DNA of 64,000 nt from Nocardia veterana NBRC 100344 (GCF_000308855.1 NZ_BAGM01000033.1:1-64000); one strand, 5' to 3'; shown: positions 32,364 through 42,778, counted from the first letter of the stretch. Numbers and translations: made by a program. The notes: generated by a model from the sequence alone, not told the origin.

Positions 32364-34088
32364 ATGGGGTTCGTGCGGCCGGAGCTCCCGGTTGTCGATC
32401 AGCAGGTGTGGGAGCGCAGTGACCGCAGTGCGCGGATCCGGCTGATGGCCCGGCACTGGGCCGAGGTCGGATTCGGCACGCCGGTCGTGCTGCATCTGTT
32501 CTACGTGGTCAAGATCTGCCTCTACATCCTCGGCGGCTGGTTGTTCGCGTTGACGACCACCGGCATCGACGGCTTCACCGATGTCGGGAGCTGGTGGTCG
32601 GAGCCGATCGTGCTGGAGAAGGCCGTGCTGTTCACCATGCTGTTCGAGGTGGTGGGGCTCGGCTGCGGCTTCGGCCCGCTGAACAATCGGTACTTCCCGC
32701 CGATGGGCTCGATCCTGTACTGGTTGCGGCCGGACACCATTCGGCTGCCACCGTGGCCCCGCTACGTCCCGCTGACCCGCGGCACCCGTCGCGGGCCGGT
32801 CGATGTCGCGCTCTACGCCCTGCTGCTGGCCTTGCTGGTGTGGGCGCTGGTCTCCGACGGCACCGGCCCGATCCCGGAGCTCCACACCACGGTCGGGGTG
32901 CTGCCCGCCTGGCAGATCGCCCTGATCCTCGCCGTGCTGGTGGTGCTGGGCCTGCGCGACAAGGTGATCTTCCTGGCCGCGCGCGGCGAGGTGTACGGGT
33001 CGCTGGCGGTGGCGTTCCTGTTCACCGGCGCCGATATCGTGCTGGGCGCCAAACTCGTCTTCGTCGTCATCTGGATGGGGGCGGCGACCTCGAAACTGAA
33101 CCAGCACTTCCCGTTCGTGGTCTCGACCATGATGTCGAACAGTCCGATCGTGCGGCCACGCTGGTTGAAGCGGCGCTTCTTCGCGAAGTTCCCGGACGAT
33201 CTGCGGCCCGGCCGGCCGTCGCAGATCGTCGCGCACAGCGCGACCGTGGTGGAGCTGTGCGTTCCGGTGGTGTTGTTCTTCTCCCGGGGCGGCTGGGTCA
33301 CCGCCGTGGCCGCGGTGATCATGCTGTGCCTGCACCTGGCGATCCTCACCGCCATCCCGATGGGGGTGCCGTTGGAGTGGAACGTCTTCATGATCTTCGG
33401 GCTCGGGGTGTTGTTCGTGGCCTACGCGGATATCGGCTTCGCCGAGGCCGCGCACCCGTGGCTGCCGGTCCTGCTGTTCGCGGTGCTCGTCGCGACCGTG
33501 GTCGCCGGAAATCTGGCCCCGGCCAAGATTTCGTTCCTGCCCGGGATGCGGTACTACGCGGGGAACTGGGACACCACCGTATGGTGCATCAAACCGTCTG
33601 CGGCACAGAAGATCTCGGAGAACGTGGTCGCGATCGCGAGTATGCCGCAGGCCCAGATGGAGCGGTTCTACGGCAAGGACCGCGCCCAGATCCCGCTCTA
33701 TCTCGGTTACGCCTTCCGCGCGATGAACACGCACGGCCGCGCATTGTTCACCCTCGTCCATCGGGCCATGGCCGATGGACGCGAGGAGGATTACACCATC
33801 ACCGACGGCGAGCGGATCTGCAGCACCGCGATCGGCTGGAACTTCGGCGACGGCCATATGCACAACGAGCAACTCATCGCCGCGCTGCAGCAGCGGTGCC
33901 GTTTCGAGCCCGGCGAGGTGCGGGTGGTGCTGCTCGACGCGCAGCCGATTCACCGGCAGTGGCAGTCGTATCGGCTGGTGGACGCGGCTACCGGGGAGTT
34001 CGAGCGGGGTCGGGTGCGGGTCGCCGACATGGTGGGCAGCCAGCCCTGGGCCGACGATCTCCCGGTCCACGTGCTCCCGGCGACCTGA
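32364..34088 (+). CDS. DUF3556 transmembrane protein
   Basis: The 574-residue protein has about eight hydrophobic segments between residues 40 and 405 (VVLHLFYVVKICLYILGGWL, YALLLALLVWALVS, IALILAVLVVLGL, VTAVAAVIMLCLHLAILTAI and others). A soluble C-terminal third contains AFRAMNTHGRALFTLVHRAM and a GDGHMHN motif. The DUF3556 family is found in mycobacteria and relatives; its role is unknown, with envelope lipid or small-molecule metabolism suggested by context. Probably the last gene of the KstR-like-controlled operon. Confidence 0.75.
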   Translation: MGFVRPELPVVDQQVWERSDRSARIRLMARHWAEVGFGTPVVLHLFYVVKICLYILGGWLFALTTTGIDGFTDVGSWWSEPIVLEKAVLFTMLFEVVGLGCGFGPLNNRYFPPMGSILYWLRPDTIRLPPWPRYVPLTRGTRRGPVDVALYALLLALLVWALVSDGTGPIPELHTTVGVLPAWQIALILAVLVVLGLRDKVIFLAARGEVYGSLAVAFLFTGADIVLGAKLVFVVIWMGAATSKLNQHFPFVVSTMMSNSPIVRPRWLKRRFFAKFPDDLRPGRPSQIVAHSATVVELCVPVVLFFSRGGWVTAVAAVIMLCLHLAILTAIPMGVPLEWNVFMIFGLGVLFVAYADIGFAEAAHPWLPVLLFAVLVATVVAGNLAPAKISFLPGMRYYAGNWDTTVWCIKPSAAQKISENVVAIASMPQAQMERFYGKDRAQIPLYLGYAFRAMNTHGRALFTLVHRAMADGREEDYTITDGERICSTAIGWNFGDGHMHNEQLIAALQQRCRFEPGEVRVVLLDAQPIHRQWQSYRLVDAATGEFERGRVRVADMVGSQPWADDLPVHVLPAT

Positions 34089-34117
34089 CCGCCGCGCGGC
34101 GAATCGGGCAGCGGCAC

Positions 34118-34135
34118 TCGGCGCGATCGCGCCGA
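34118..34135. repeat. Perfect 18-base palindrome
   Basis: TCGGCGCGATCGCGCCGA reads the same on both strands. It lies between the DUF3556 stop and the methyltransferase start, 81 bases before the latter, so it could be an operator or a weak terminator. Confidence 0.4.
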
Positions 34136-34215
34136 TATCGCGAAAGGCGTTGGCCCGGTTGAGCGGATGCGGTATATCTGCGCGGTACGGATTCGACCTC
34201 AGGAGAGGATCTACG

Positions 34216-35037
34216 GTGCCCCACGGCCCAACCGAACTACGTACCGACGTGGCCCATCCGGCGCGGATGTACGACTACTTCCTCGGCGGCAAGGATTTCT
34301 ACGACGCCGACCGAGTGGCCGCCGAACAGGCGTTGCGCGATTTCCCGGCCGTCCGCGTGACCGCGCGCACCAACCGTGACTTCATGCGGCACGTGACCCG
34401 ATATCTGGTGGAACAGGGTGTGCGACAGTTCCTCGATATCGGCACCGGGATTCCGACCGAGCCGAACCTGCATCAGGTGGCGCAGGAGCACGCGCCGGAA
34501 TCGCGGGTCGTCTACGTCGACAACGATCCGATGGTGCTGGCGCACGCGCGGGCGCTGCTGGTGAGCACCGAACAGGGCCGCACCGCGTACCTGCAGGCCG
34601 ACGCGGGGGATCCGGCAGCGATCCTGGCCGCGCCGGAGGTGACCCGGACCCTCGACCTGTCCCGGCCGGTGGCGGTGTCGCTGATGGCGGTGCTGCACTT
34701 CGTTCCCGGCGACGTCTACGACATCGTGTCGACCCTGATGGCGCCGCTGGCGCCCGGGTCGTATCTCGCGATGTCGCATGTGACAACGGATTTCGACGAC
34801 GGCGAGCGCGATCCGGAAGGGATGGGACGGCTGCTGGACGTCTACCGGGAGCGCGGCATTCCGGTGCGGCCGCGGACCCGGGACGAGGTGGCGCGGTTCT
34901 TCGACGGGCTGGAACTGGTGGAGCCCGGTGTCGAGGTGATCCATCGCTGGCGCAACGGCGGCATCCAGCATCCCCCGAGCCACGACAAGCAGGTCTCGCT
35001 CTACGGCGCGGTGGGGCGCAAGATCCGGGCGGACTGA
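34216..35037 (+). CDS. DUF574-type SAM-dependent methyltransferase
   Basis: The 273-residue protein matches the actinobacterial DUF574 group: AHPARMYDYFLGGKDFYDAD, a SAM-binding FLDIGTGIPT, VVYVDNDPMVLAHARALL, and MAVLHFVPGD. Many paralogues of this family occur per genome and the substrates are unknown. The GTG at 34216 follows AGGAGAGG (34201-34208). Monocistronic by spacing. Confidence 0.85.
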   Translation: MPHGPTELRTDVAHPARMYDYFLGGKDFYDADRVAAEQALRDFPAVRVTARTNRDFMRHVTRYLVEQGVRQFLDIGTGIPTEPNLHQVAQEHAPESRVVYVDNDPMVLAHARALLVSTEQGRTAYLQADAGDPAAILAAPEVTRTLDLSRPVAVSLMAVLHFVPGDVYDIVSTLMAPLAPGSYLAMSHVTTDFDDGERDPEGMGRLLDVYRERGIPVRPRTRDEVARFFDGLELVEPGVEVIHRWRNGGIQHPPSHDKQVSLYGAVGRKIRAD

Positions 35038-35155
35038 GCGGGCGATCCTCGGGTTCCGTGCGGGGAAGATCTCACCGCCGGGTGGGCGGCCGCGGTGATA
35101 TTCGCCGTGCTCATAGCATGAGTGGGGCGACCCCATCGATGGAATCCGAGGATCT

Positions 35156-36634
35156 GTGTTGACTACCGAACAACTTGACCGCTGGAACGCTCAGGAAGCC
35201 GCCGCGGAGGCGATGATCCCGCTCATCGGCACGCTGTACCGGGCGAAAGGGGTGACGATCCTGCTGCACAGCCGGTCGCTGGTGAACAAATCGGTGATCA
35301 GCATTCTGCGGACCCATCGCTTCGCCCGGCAGATCGAGGGCGAGGAACTGTCGGTGGACGAAACCCTGCCCTTCCTGCAGGCGCTCAGCGAGCTGGACCT
35401 CGGCCCGTGCAAGATCGATCTCGGCCAGCTGGTGACGGCCTACCGCGGTGACGACCGCGGTCTGTCGATCCGCGAATTCGCCGCGGAGGCACTGGCCGAG
35501 GTCGTCGACGGAAACAAGGCCGAGTCGCCGGGGCCGCGCGACGTCGTACTGTACGGATTCGGGCGGATCGGCCGGCTGGTCACCCGCCTGCTGATCGAGA
35601 AGGTCGGTTCCGGAAACGGTTTGAATCTGCGGGCGGTCGTCGTGCGCCGGGGCGGCGCCGACGATCTGACCAAGCGGGCGTCGCTGCTGCGCCGGGACTC
35701 GGTGCACGGCCACTTCAACGGCACCATCAAGGTCGACACCGACACCGACACGATCATCGCCAACGGCAATGTCATCAAGTTCATCTACAGCGACGATCCG
35801 GCCGCGATCGATTACACCGACTACGGGATCGAGAACGCGATCCTGATCGACAACACGGGTAAATGGCGCGATCGCGAGGGACTGTCCCAGCATCTGCGGC
35901 CCGGCATCGCCAAGGTCGTGCTCACCGCGCCCGGCAAGGGTGACGTGCCCAATATCGTGCACGGCGTCAACCATCGCGACCTCGACCTGTCGCAGCGGAT
36001 CTTCTCCTGCGCCTCGTGCACGACGAACGCGATCGTGCCACCGCTGAAGGCGATGGACGACGAATTCGGCATCGTCCGCGGACACGTCGAGACGGTGCAC
36101 TCGTTCACCAACGACCAGAACCTGCTGGACAACTACCACAAGGCGGATCGCCGCGGCCGGTCCGCGCCGTTCAACCTGGTGCTGACCGAAACCGGCGCCG
36201 CCTCGGCGGTGGCGAAGGCGATGCCGGACTTCAAGGCCAAGATCACCGGCAATTCGATCCGGGTGCCCACCCCCGACGTCTCGGTGGCGATCCTGAACCT
36301 GCAACTGGAACGGGAGACCACCAAGGCCGAGGTGCTCGAATATCTGCGCCAGGTCTCACTCGCCGGTCCGCTGAGCCGCAACCTGGACTACACCGCGGCC
36401 ACCGACGTGGTCTCCAGCGACTTCATCGGTTCGCGGGCGGCCTCGATCATCGATGCCAACGCCACCATCGTCGACGGCGACACCGTGATCCTGTACCTGT
36501 GGTACGACAACGAATTCGGCTATTCGTCGCAGGTGGTGCGGACCGTGCAGTACATCTCGGGCATCGAGTACCCGACCTATCCGCGTCTGTCCGCCGCGGA
36601 CGTGCGTACCCCGGTCGGCGTCGACGCCGGCTGA
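35156..36634 (+). CDS. gap: Long-form glyceraldehyde-3-phosphate dehydrogenase
   Basis: The 492-residue protein contains a complete GAPDH (VVLYGFGRIGRLVTRLLIEK Rossmann, catalytic Cys288 in FSCASCTTNA, YDNEFGYSSQVVR at the end). It also has an N-terminal extension of about 125 residues (WNAQEAAAEAMIPLIGTLYR, LLHSRSLVNKSVISIL) that is absent from classic 335-residue enzymes. This architecture is known from a second GAPDH of actinobacteria and some proteobacteria, often NADP-using and gluconeogenic. The GTG at 35156 has a GAGG site; TTG 35159 is adjacent. It stands alone. Confidence 0.85.
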   Translation: MLTTEQLDRWNAQEAAAEAMIPLIGTLYRAKGVTILLHSRSLVNKSVISILRTHRFARQIEGEELSVDETLPFLQALSELDLGPCKIDLGQLVTAYRGDDRGLSIREFAAEALAEVVDGNKAESPGPRDVVLYGFGRIGRLVTRLLIEKVGSGNGLNLRAVVVRRGGADDLTKRASLLRRDSVHGHFNGTIKVDTDTDTIIANGNVIKFIYSDDPAAIDYTDYGIENAILIDNTGKWRDREGLSQHLRPGIAKVVLTAPGKGDVPNIVHGVNHRDLDLSQRIFSCASCTTNAIVPPLKAMDDEFGIVRGHVETVHSFTNDQNLLDNYHKADRRGRSAPFNLVLTETGAASAVAKAMPDFKAKITGNSIRVPTPDVSVAILNLQLERETTKAEVLEYLRQVSLAGPLSRNLDYTAATDVVSSDFIGSRAASIIDANATIVDGDTVILYLWYDNEFGYSSQVVRTVQYISGIEYPTYPRLSAADVRTPVGVDAG

Positions 36635-36679
36635 TACCGGCGTCGGATTCGCCTGCGCCGCAACGGTATCGGCGTCCGC

Positions 36680-37060
36680 TCACCGGGCGCTGGACAGCCA
36701 GCGCCAGCGGGGGAGTTCGGCGATCACGGTGGCGGCGGCCAGAATCGTGACGAGGACGGCCGCCCACACCGGCCAGGCGAACCAGGCGCCCAGCACGGCG
36801 GCGGCCAGCAAGACCACCATCATCGCGATGGTCGCCCAGCCCGGCACGGCGACCGGTACCTGCTTCTTGTCCCCGCGGGTGGCGAAGACCGACGGGACGC
36901 CGATCAGGATCACCACCGCGACGACGGCGGCCGCCACCGACCACCGGCTCAACGCCCAGGGCGCGGCGATCCACGCGACGAGTTCGGAGGCGAACCGCAG
37001 GATCGCCGGACCGCGCCCGCGGTCGGTGAGATTGGGCGAGACATCCACGCTGTCGGACAC
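36680..37060 (-). CDS. DUF2568-like small membrane protein
   Basis: The 126-residue protein has four hydrophobic segments (about residues 25-40, 42-58, 75-92 and 95-112) and a short basic tail (PRWRWLSSAR). The pattern RFASELVAWIAAPWAL with four spans resembles the DUF2568/YrdB group. GTG start. Function unknown. It is divergent from the carboxylase gene across 261 bases. Confidence 0.65.
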   Translation of the reverse strand: MSDSVDVSPNLTDRGRGPAILRFASELVAWIAAPWALSRWSVAAAVVAVVILIGVPSVFATRGDKKQVPVAVPGWATIAMMVVLLAAAVLGAWFAWPVWAAVLVTILAAATVIAELPRWRWLSSAR

Positions 37061-37321
37061 GTGGATCAGCCTCGCACGTCCGGCGGCGTCGCGCAGGATT
37101 CGGTACGGCCATGCAGAGATGGCCTTCTCGTGGTTCGAAACTGCTCGAATTGGCGAATTCCCGCTGATGACGGGGGTTTCGTTGAGGGATTTCCCACTAT
37201 ACGTGCGGGTAACCCGTCACGCGGTGTACCTGTGAGCGATAGACGTGCAGACTACGCGGGACCGGCAGTCGCAAACCCCGCCCCCATCGGGCCCGTGCTG
37301 TGAGATGAAAGGAGCTGGCGA

Positions 37322-40300
37322 GTGTTCAGCCGCATCGCCATCGTGAACCGGGGTGAGGCCGCCATGCGCCTCATCCACGCCGTCCGAGATTTGGCCGCGG
37401 CGACCGCGACACAGATCGAAACCGTCGCTCTGTACACCGATGTCGACCGGACCGCGACCTTCGTGCGCGAGGCCGATATCGCCTACGACCTCGGCCCGGC
37501 ATCGGCCCGGCCCTACCTGGATCTGAAGGCGCTGAAACAGGCGCTGGTGACGACGAAGGCGGATGCCGCCTGGGTCGGTTGGGGTTTCGTCGCCGAGGAT
37601 CCCGCATTCGCGGAACTGTGCGAGCAGATCGGGGTGACCTTCATCGGTCCCAGCCCGGACGCGATGCGCAAACTCGGTGACAAGATCGGCGCGAAGCTGA
37701 TCGCCGAGGAGGTCGGTGTACCGGTCGCCCCCTGGAGCCGTGGCGCGGTCGAAACCCTCGACGCCGCGATCGCCGCGGCCGCCGACATCGGCTACCCGCT
37801 GATGCTGAAGGCGACCGCCGGTGGTGGTGGCCGCGGTATCCGCGTGATCAACAACGAGGCCGAACTGGTCGACGCCTACGAGCGCACCAGCCAGGAGGCC
37901 GCCCGCGCCTTCGGCAGCGGTGTGGTCTTCCTGGAACGCCTGGTCACCGGCGCCCGCCACGTCGAGGTCCAGGTGATCGCCGACGGTCAGGGCACCGCGT
38001 GGGCGCTGGGTGTGCGGGACTGCTCGGTGCAGCGCCGCAATCAGAAGGTCATCGAGGAATCCGCCTCGCCCGTGCTGCGGCCGGAACAGGTCGCCGATCT
38101 GAAGGCCTCGGCGGAGCGGCTCGCCGTCGCCGTCGGCTACCGCGGTGCGGCGACCGTCGAATTCCTCTACCACCCCGGTGACGAACTGTTCGCCTTCCTG
38201 GAGGTCAACACCCGCCTGCAGGTCGAGCACCCGATCACCGAGTACACCACCGGGTTCGACCTGGTCCGGGCCCAGCTGCACGTCGCGTCGGGCGGCCGGC
38301 TCGAGGGGGAGCCGCCGGCCGAACGCGGACACGCCATCGAGGCCCGGCTCAACGCCGAGGACCCCGACCGCGACTTCGCCCCGGCGCCCGGCCGGATCGC
38401 CCTGCTCGATCTGCCCGCCGGTCCGGGCATCCGCGTCGACACCGGAGTCAGCGAGGGCGACACCATCCCCGCCGACTTCGACTCGATGATCGCCAAGATC
38501 ATCGCCTACGGTCGGGACCGCGACGAGGCGCTCGGCCGCCTGCGGCGCGCGGTCGGCGAAACCCGCGTCATCATCGAGGGCGGCGCCACCAACAAGAGTT
38601 TCGTCCTCGACCTGCTCGATCAGCCCGAGGTCATCGACGCCAGCGCCGACACCGGCTGGATCGACCGGGTGCGCGGCGAGGGCCGGTTGGTCGCCCAGCG
38701 GCACACCGCCGTCGCGCTGGCCGCCGCCGCGATCGACGCCTACGAGGAGGAGGAGCGGGCCGAGCGGAATCGGCTGCTGTCCACCGCCGCCGGTGGCCGT
38801 CCGCAGGTGCAGCACGAGAGCGGCCGCCCGCTGGATCTGAAACTGCGCGGCGTGACCTACCGGCTGCGGGTGGCCCGGGTCGGTGCGCACCGGTTCCGGA
38901 TCGGGATCGAGGCCGGTGGCGAGGTACACACCGCCGATGTCGATCTGGAGCGTTTCGACCGGCACACCGGCCAGGTCGTGGTGAACGGCGTCCGGTATCG
39001 GCTGGTCACCGGCACACACGGACCGACCCACCTGGTCGACGTCGACGGTGTGACCCATCGGGTCAGCCGCGACGAGGGCGGCGTGGTGCGCTCCCCGGCG
39101 CCCGCGCTGGTCGTCGCCAAGCCGCTCGAGGTCGGTGACGAGGTCGAGGCCGGCGCCCCGGTGCTGGTGCTCGAGAGCATGAAGATGGAGACGGTGCTGC
39201 GGGCGCCGTTCAAAGCGCGGCTCAAGGAGTGCGGCGTCTCGGTCGGTAGCCAGGTCGAGGCCGGCGCCCCGCTGCTGCGGCTGGAACCGATCGCCGACGA
39301 CGAGGAGGCGGCCGACACCGCGGCGACCGAGACCGTCGAGCTGGATCTGCCCGCCGCCCCCTCGGTCCGTGCGCACGAGCGCACGCTGCGGGGCCAGCAG
39401 GATCTGCGTGGCCTGCTGCTCGGTTTCGACGTGGACCCGCACGACAACGGGCGCGTCCTGGCCGACTACCTCGCCGCCCGCGCCGAGGCCATCGCCGACA
39501 ACCGGCGTCCGCTGGCCGAGGAGCTCGAACTGGTCGAGCTGTTCACCGATCTCGCCGAACTGACCCACAACAGGTTCTGGGGTGAGGACGCGGCCCACGG
39601 CCACGTGCACAGCGCTCGCGAGTACTTCCACACCTACCTGCAGAGCCTCGACGTCGAGCGGGCCGGCCTGCCGGAGTCCTACCGCGCCAAACTGGCCAAG
39701 GCACTGGCGCACTACGGCGTCACCGATCTGGAACGCACCCCGGAGCTCGAGGCGGCGGTCTTCCGGATCTTCCTCGCTCAGCAGCGCCCGACCGACACCG
39801 TCACGGTCGTCACCACGCTGCTGCGGGAATGGCTGTCCGAGCCGGTGCCCGACCGGGTGCTGCGGGAGCCGGTCGGCCTCGCGCTGGAGCGTCTGGTGGC
39901 GGCCACGCAGGTGCGCTTCCCGGCGATCGCCGATCTCACCCGCGGCGTGGTTTACGCCTGGTTCGGTCAGCCGCTGCTGCGGCGCAACCGGGCTCGCGTG
40001 TACACCACGGTCCGCAAGCACCTGAGCCATCTGGACGCGCACCCGGACGCCGCCGACCGCGGCGACCGGATCGCCGAGATGGTCCGCAGCACCGAACCTT
40101 TGGTGCGACTGCTCGCGCAGCGACTGTCGCGCGGCAACCCGGACAACGCGGTGATGCTCGAGGTGCTGACCCGCCGCTACTACGGCAACAAGGGACTCTC
40201 CAGCGTCCGCACCCAGGAGGCCGGCGGCTGCACCTTCGTCGTCGCCGAACGTCGCGGGGTCAGCCTGGTCTCGGCGGCGGTGAGCTTCGGCGAACTCGAG

Positions 40301-42778
40301 ACCGTGCTGCGTGGTCTCGCCGAACTCGCCGGCGGTGCGGCCTCGGTCGAGGCCGATATCTACCTCGGCTGGGAGAAGCAGCCGGAGGACTTCGACGCGA
40401 TGGCCGCCGCGCTGCAGGAGGTGCTGGGCGCGAATCCGCTGCCCAATCAGGTGCATCGGATCACGGCGACCGTCGCCGGCAGCGGTGGCGCGGTCATGCA
40501 CCACCACTTCACCTTCCGGCCGTCGGCCACCGGCATGGCGGAGGAGCGGCTGATCCGCGGCCTGCATCCCTACATCGCCGAGCGGATGCAGATGCGCCGG
40601 CTGCGCAAGTTCGACCTCACCCGGTTGCCGTCCTCCGACGAGGAGGTGTACCTGTTCCGCTGTGTCGCGAAGGAGAATCCGGCCGACGAGCGGCTGGTCG
40701 CCTTCGCGCAGGTGCGCGATCTGACCGCGTTGCGTGAACACGACGGCCGGCTGCTGGCGCTGCCGACCGCCGAGAGCACGGTGGCCACCTGCGTCGACTC
40801 CATTCGCCGGGCACAGTCGCGGCGGCCGTCGGCCAAGCGGTTCCACACCAACCGGATCGTCCTCTACATCTGGCCGCCGCTGGATGTGACCCGCGCCGAG
40901 CTGGACACCATCGTCGGCCGCGTGGAGCCGACGACCGCGGGCGCCGGGTTGGAGGAGATCCTGCTGATCGCGCGGCAGCCCGATCCGCAGACCGGTGAGC
41001 TGGTCAAGATCGTGGTCCGCATCCGGTTCGATGCCACCGGTGGCACCGAGGTGACCGTCGGCGAACGCACCGACGATCCGGTCGAACCGCTCGACGAGTA
41101 CCGGCAGAAGGTGCTGCGGGCCGCCGCCCGCGGCACGGTCTACCCGTACGAATTGACCGGCCTGCTCGGTGATTTCACCGAATACGACCTCGACGCCGAC
41201 CATGCCCTGGTCCCCGTCGACCGGCCGAAGGGGCACAACACCGCGGCGATGGTCGCGGGTGTGGTCACCACGCCGACCGAACGGCATCCCGAGGGTGTCA
41301 CCCGGGTCCTGCTGCTCGGCGATCCGACGAAATCGCTGGGCGCGCTGTCGGAACCGGAATGCCGCCGGGTGATCGCGGCCCTGGATCTGGCCGAGCGGAT
41401 GCAGGTGCCGCTGGAGTGGTACGCGCTGTCCTCCGGTGCCCGGATCTCGATGAAGTCCGGCACCGAGAACATGGACTGGGTGGCGGCCGCGCTCAAGCGG
41501 ATCGTCGAATTCACCCAGGACGGTGGCGAGATCAACATCGTGGTTTCCGGCATCAACGTCGGCGCGCAGCCGTACTGGAACGCCGAGGCGACGATGCTGA
41601 TGCACACCAAGGGCATCCTGGTGATGACGCCGGATTCGGCCATGGTGCTGACCGGTAAGCAGGCGCTGGACTTCTCCGGTGGCGTCTCCGCCGAGGACAA
41701 CTTCGGCATCGGTGGTTACGACCGGGTCATGGGTCCGAACGGTCAGGCCCAGTACTGGGCGCCGAACCTGGCCGGTGCGCGTGATGTGCTGATGGCGCAC
41801 TACGACCACACCTATATCGCCCCCGGTGAGCAGAGCCCGCGCCGGGCGCAGACGACCGACCCGGTCGACCGCGACGTGTGCGACTACCCGCACAGCATCC
41901 CGGACAGCGATTTCCGCACGGTGGGCGAGATCTTCTCCGCTTCCGCCAACCCGGATCGCAAGAAGCCCTTCGATATTCGCACCGTGATGCGGGCGCTGTC
42001 CGACCAGGATCATCCGGTTCTGGAGCGGTGGGCCGGGATGGCCGACGCCGAGACCGCGGTCGTGCAGGACGCGCATCTGGGCGGTATCCCGGTGTGCCTG
42101 CTGGGTATCGAATCGCGGGGTGTGCCGCGGCGCGGGTTCCCGGCCACCGACGGTCCGGACACCTACACCGCCGGCACGCTGTTCCCGCGGTCGTCGAAGA
42201 AGGCGGCGCGGGCCATCAACGCGGCCAGCGGCAACCGTCCGCTGGTGGTGCTGGCGAATCTGTCCGGCTTCGACGGCTCGCCGGAGTCGATGCGCAAACT
42301 GCAGCTCGAATACGGTGCCGAGATCGGCCGCGCGATCGTGAATTTCCGTGGGCCCATTGTGTTCTGCGTGATTTCGCGGTACCACGGCGGTGCGTTCGTG
42401 GTCTTCTCCAAGGCGCTCAACCCGAATATGACCGTGCTGGCGATCGAGGGATCGTTCGCCTCGGTACTCGGGGGCGCGCCGGCGGCCGCGGTGGTCTTCG
42501 CCGGCGAGGTGAACACCCGCACCGCGTCCGATCCGCGGGTGCGCGAGCTCGAGTCCCGGGTGGCGAACGCCTCCGGTACCGAGCGTGCGGAGCTGTCGGC
42601 CGAACTCGACGAACTCCGGTCGACGGTTCGCGCCGAGAAGCTCGGTGAGGTCGCCGCGGAATTCGACCGGGTGCACAACATCCACCGCGCCGTCGAGGTC
42701 GGTTCGGTGGATGCGGTGATCAGCGCCCGCGAGCTGCGGCCGCGCATCATCGCCGCCATCGAGGGTGCGTCCGCGTAG
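37322..42778 (+). CDS. Single-chain biotin-dependent acyl-CoA carboxylase
   Basis: The 1818-residue protein carries all functions of an acetyl/propionyl-CoA carboxylase on one chain. Residues 1-450 form a biotin carboxylase (IAIVNRGEAAMR, ATP loop KATAGGGGRGIRV, EVNTRLQVEHPITE). A BCCP domain spans about 590-656 with biotinyl Lys621 in ESMKMET. Residues 660-1260 are a helical connecting region with no known catalytic motif. A carboxyltransferase of eukaryotic ACC type fills about 1260-1800 (SGARISMKSGTENMDW, ANLSGFDGSPESMRKLQ, SRYHGGAFVVFSKALN). Most actinobacterial ACCases are split into alpha and beta subunits, so this form is distinct. The GTG at 37322 follows AAAGGAG. It would supply malonyl-, methylmalonyl- or longer carboxyacyl-CoA; specificity cannot be read. 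A strong terminator follows. Confidence 0.87.
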   Translation: MFSRIAIVNRGEAAMRLIHAVRDLAAATATQIETVALYTDVDRTATFVREADIAYDLGPASARPYLDLKALKQALVTTKADAAWVGWGFVAEDPAFAELCEQIGVTFIGPSPDAMRKLGDKIGAKLIAEEVGVPVAPWSRGAVETLDAAIAAAADIGYPLMLKATAGGGGRGIRVINNEAELVDAYERTSQEAARAFGSGVVFLERLVTGARHVEVQVIADGQGTAWALGVRDCSVQRRNQKVIEESASPVLRPEQVADLKASAERLAVAVGYRGAATVEFLYHPGDELFAFLEVNTRLQVEHPITEYTTGFDLVRAQLHVASGGRLEGEPPAERGHAIEARLNAEDPDRDFAPAPGRIALLDLPAGPGIRVDTGVSEGDTIPADFDSMIAKIIAYGRDRDEALGRLRRAVGETRVIIEGGATNKSFVLDLLDQPEVIDASADTGWIDRVRGEGRLVAQRHTAVALAAAAIDAYEEEERAERNRLLSTAAGGRPQVQHESGRPLDLKLRGVTYRLRVARVGAHRFRIGIEAGGEVHTADVDLERFDRHTGQVVVNGVRYRLVTGTHGPTHLVDVDGVTHRVSRDEGGVVRSPAPALVVAKPLEVGDEVEAGAPVLVLESMKMETVLRAPFKARLKECGVSVGSQVEAGAPLLRLEPIADDEEAADTAATETVELDLPAAPSVRAHERTLRGQQDLRGLLLGFDVDPHDNGRVLADYLAARAEAIADNRRPLAEELELVELFTDLAELTHNRFWGEDAAHGHVHSAREYFHTYLQSLDVERAGLPESYRAKLAKALAHYGVTDLERTPELEAAVFRIFLAQQRPTDTVTVVTTLLREWLSEPVPDRVLREPVGLALERLVAATQVRFPAIADLTRGVVYAWFGQPLLRRNRARVYTTVRKHLSHLDAHPDAADRGDRIAEMVRSTEPLVRLLAQRLSRGNPDNAVMLEVLTRRYYGNKGLSSVRTQEAGGCTFVVAERRGVSLVSAAVSFGELETVLRGLAELAGGAASVEADIYLGWEKQPEDFDAMAAALQEVLGANPLPNQVHRITATVAGSGGAVMHHHFTFRPSATGMAEERLIRGLHPYIAERMQMRRLRKFDLTRLPSSDEEVYLFRCVAKENPADERLVAFAQVRDLTALREHDGRLLALPTAESTVATCVDSIRRAQSRRPSAKRFHTNRIVLYIWPPLDVTRAELDTIVGRVEPTTAGAGLEEILLIARQPDPQTGELVKIVVRIRFDATGGTEVTVGERTDDPVEPLDEYRQKVLRAAARGTVYPYELTGLLGDFTEYDLDADHALVPVDRPKGHNTAAMVAGVVTTPTERHPEGVTRVLLLGDPTKSLGALSEPECRRVIAALDLAERMQVPLEWYALSSGARISMKSGTENMDWVAAALKRIVEFTQDGGEINIVVSGINVGAQPYWNAEATMLMHTKGILVMTPDSAMVLTGKQALDFSGGVSAEDNFGIGGYDRVMGPNGQAQYWAPNLAGARDVLMAHYDHTYIAPGEQSPRRAQTTDPVDRDVCDYPHSIPDSDFRTVGEIFSASANPDRKKPFDIRTVMRALSDQDHPVLERWAGMADAETAVVQDAHLGGIPVCLLGIESRGVPRRGFPATDGPDTYTAGTLFPRSSKKAARAINAASGNRPLVVLANLSGFDGSPESMRKLQLEYGAEIGRAIVNFRGPIVFCVISRYHGGAFVVFSKALNPNMTVLAIEGSFASVLGGAPAAAVVFAGEVNTRTASDPRVRELESRVANASGTERAELSAELDELRSTVRAEKLGEVAAEFDRVHNIHRAVEVGSVDAVISARELRPRIIAAIEGASA

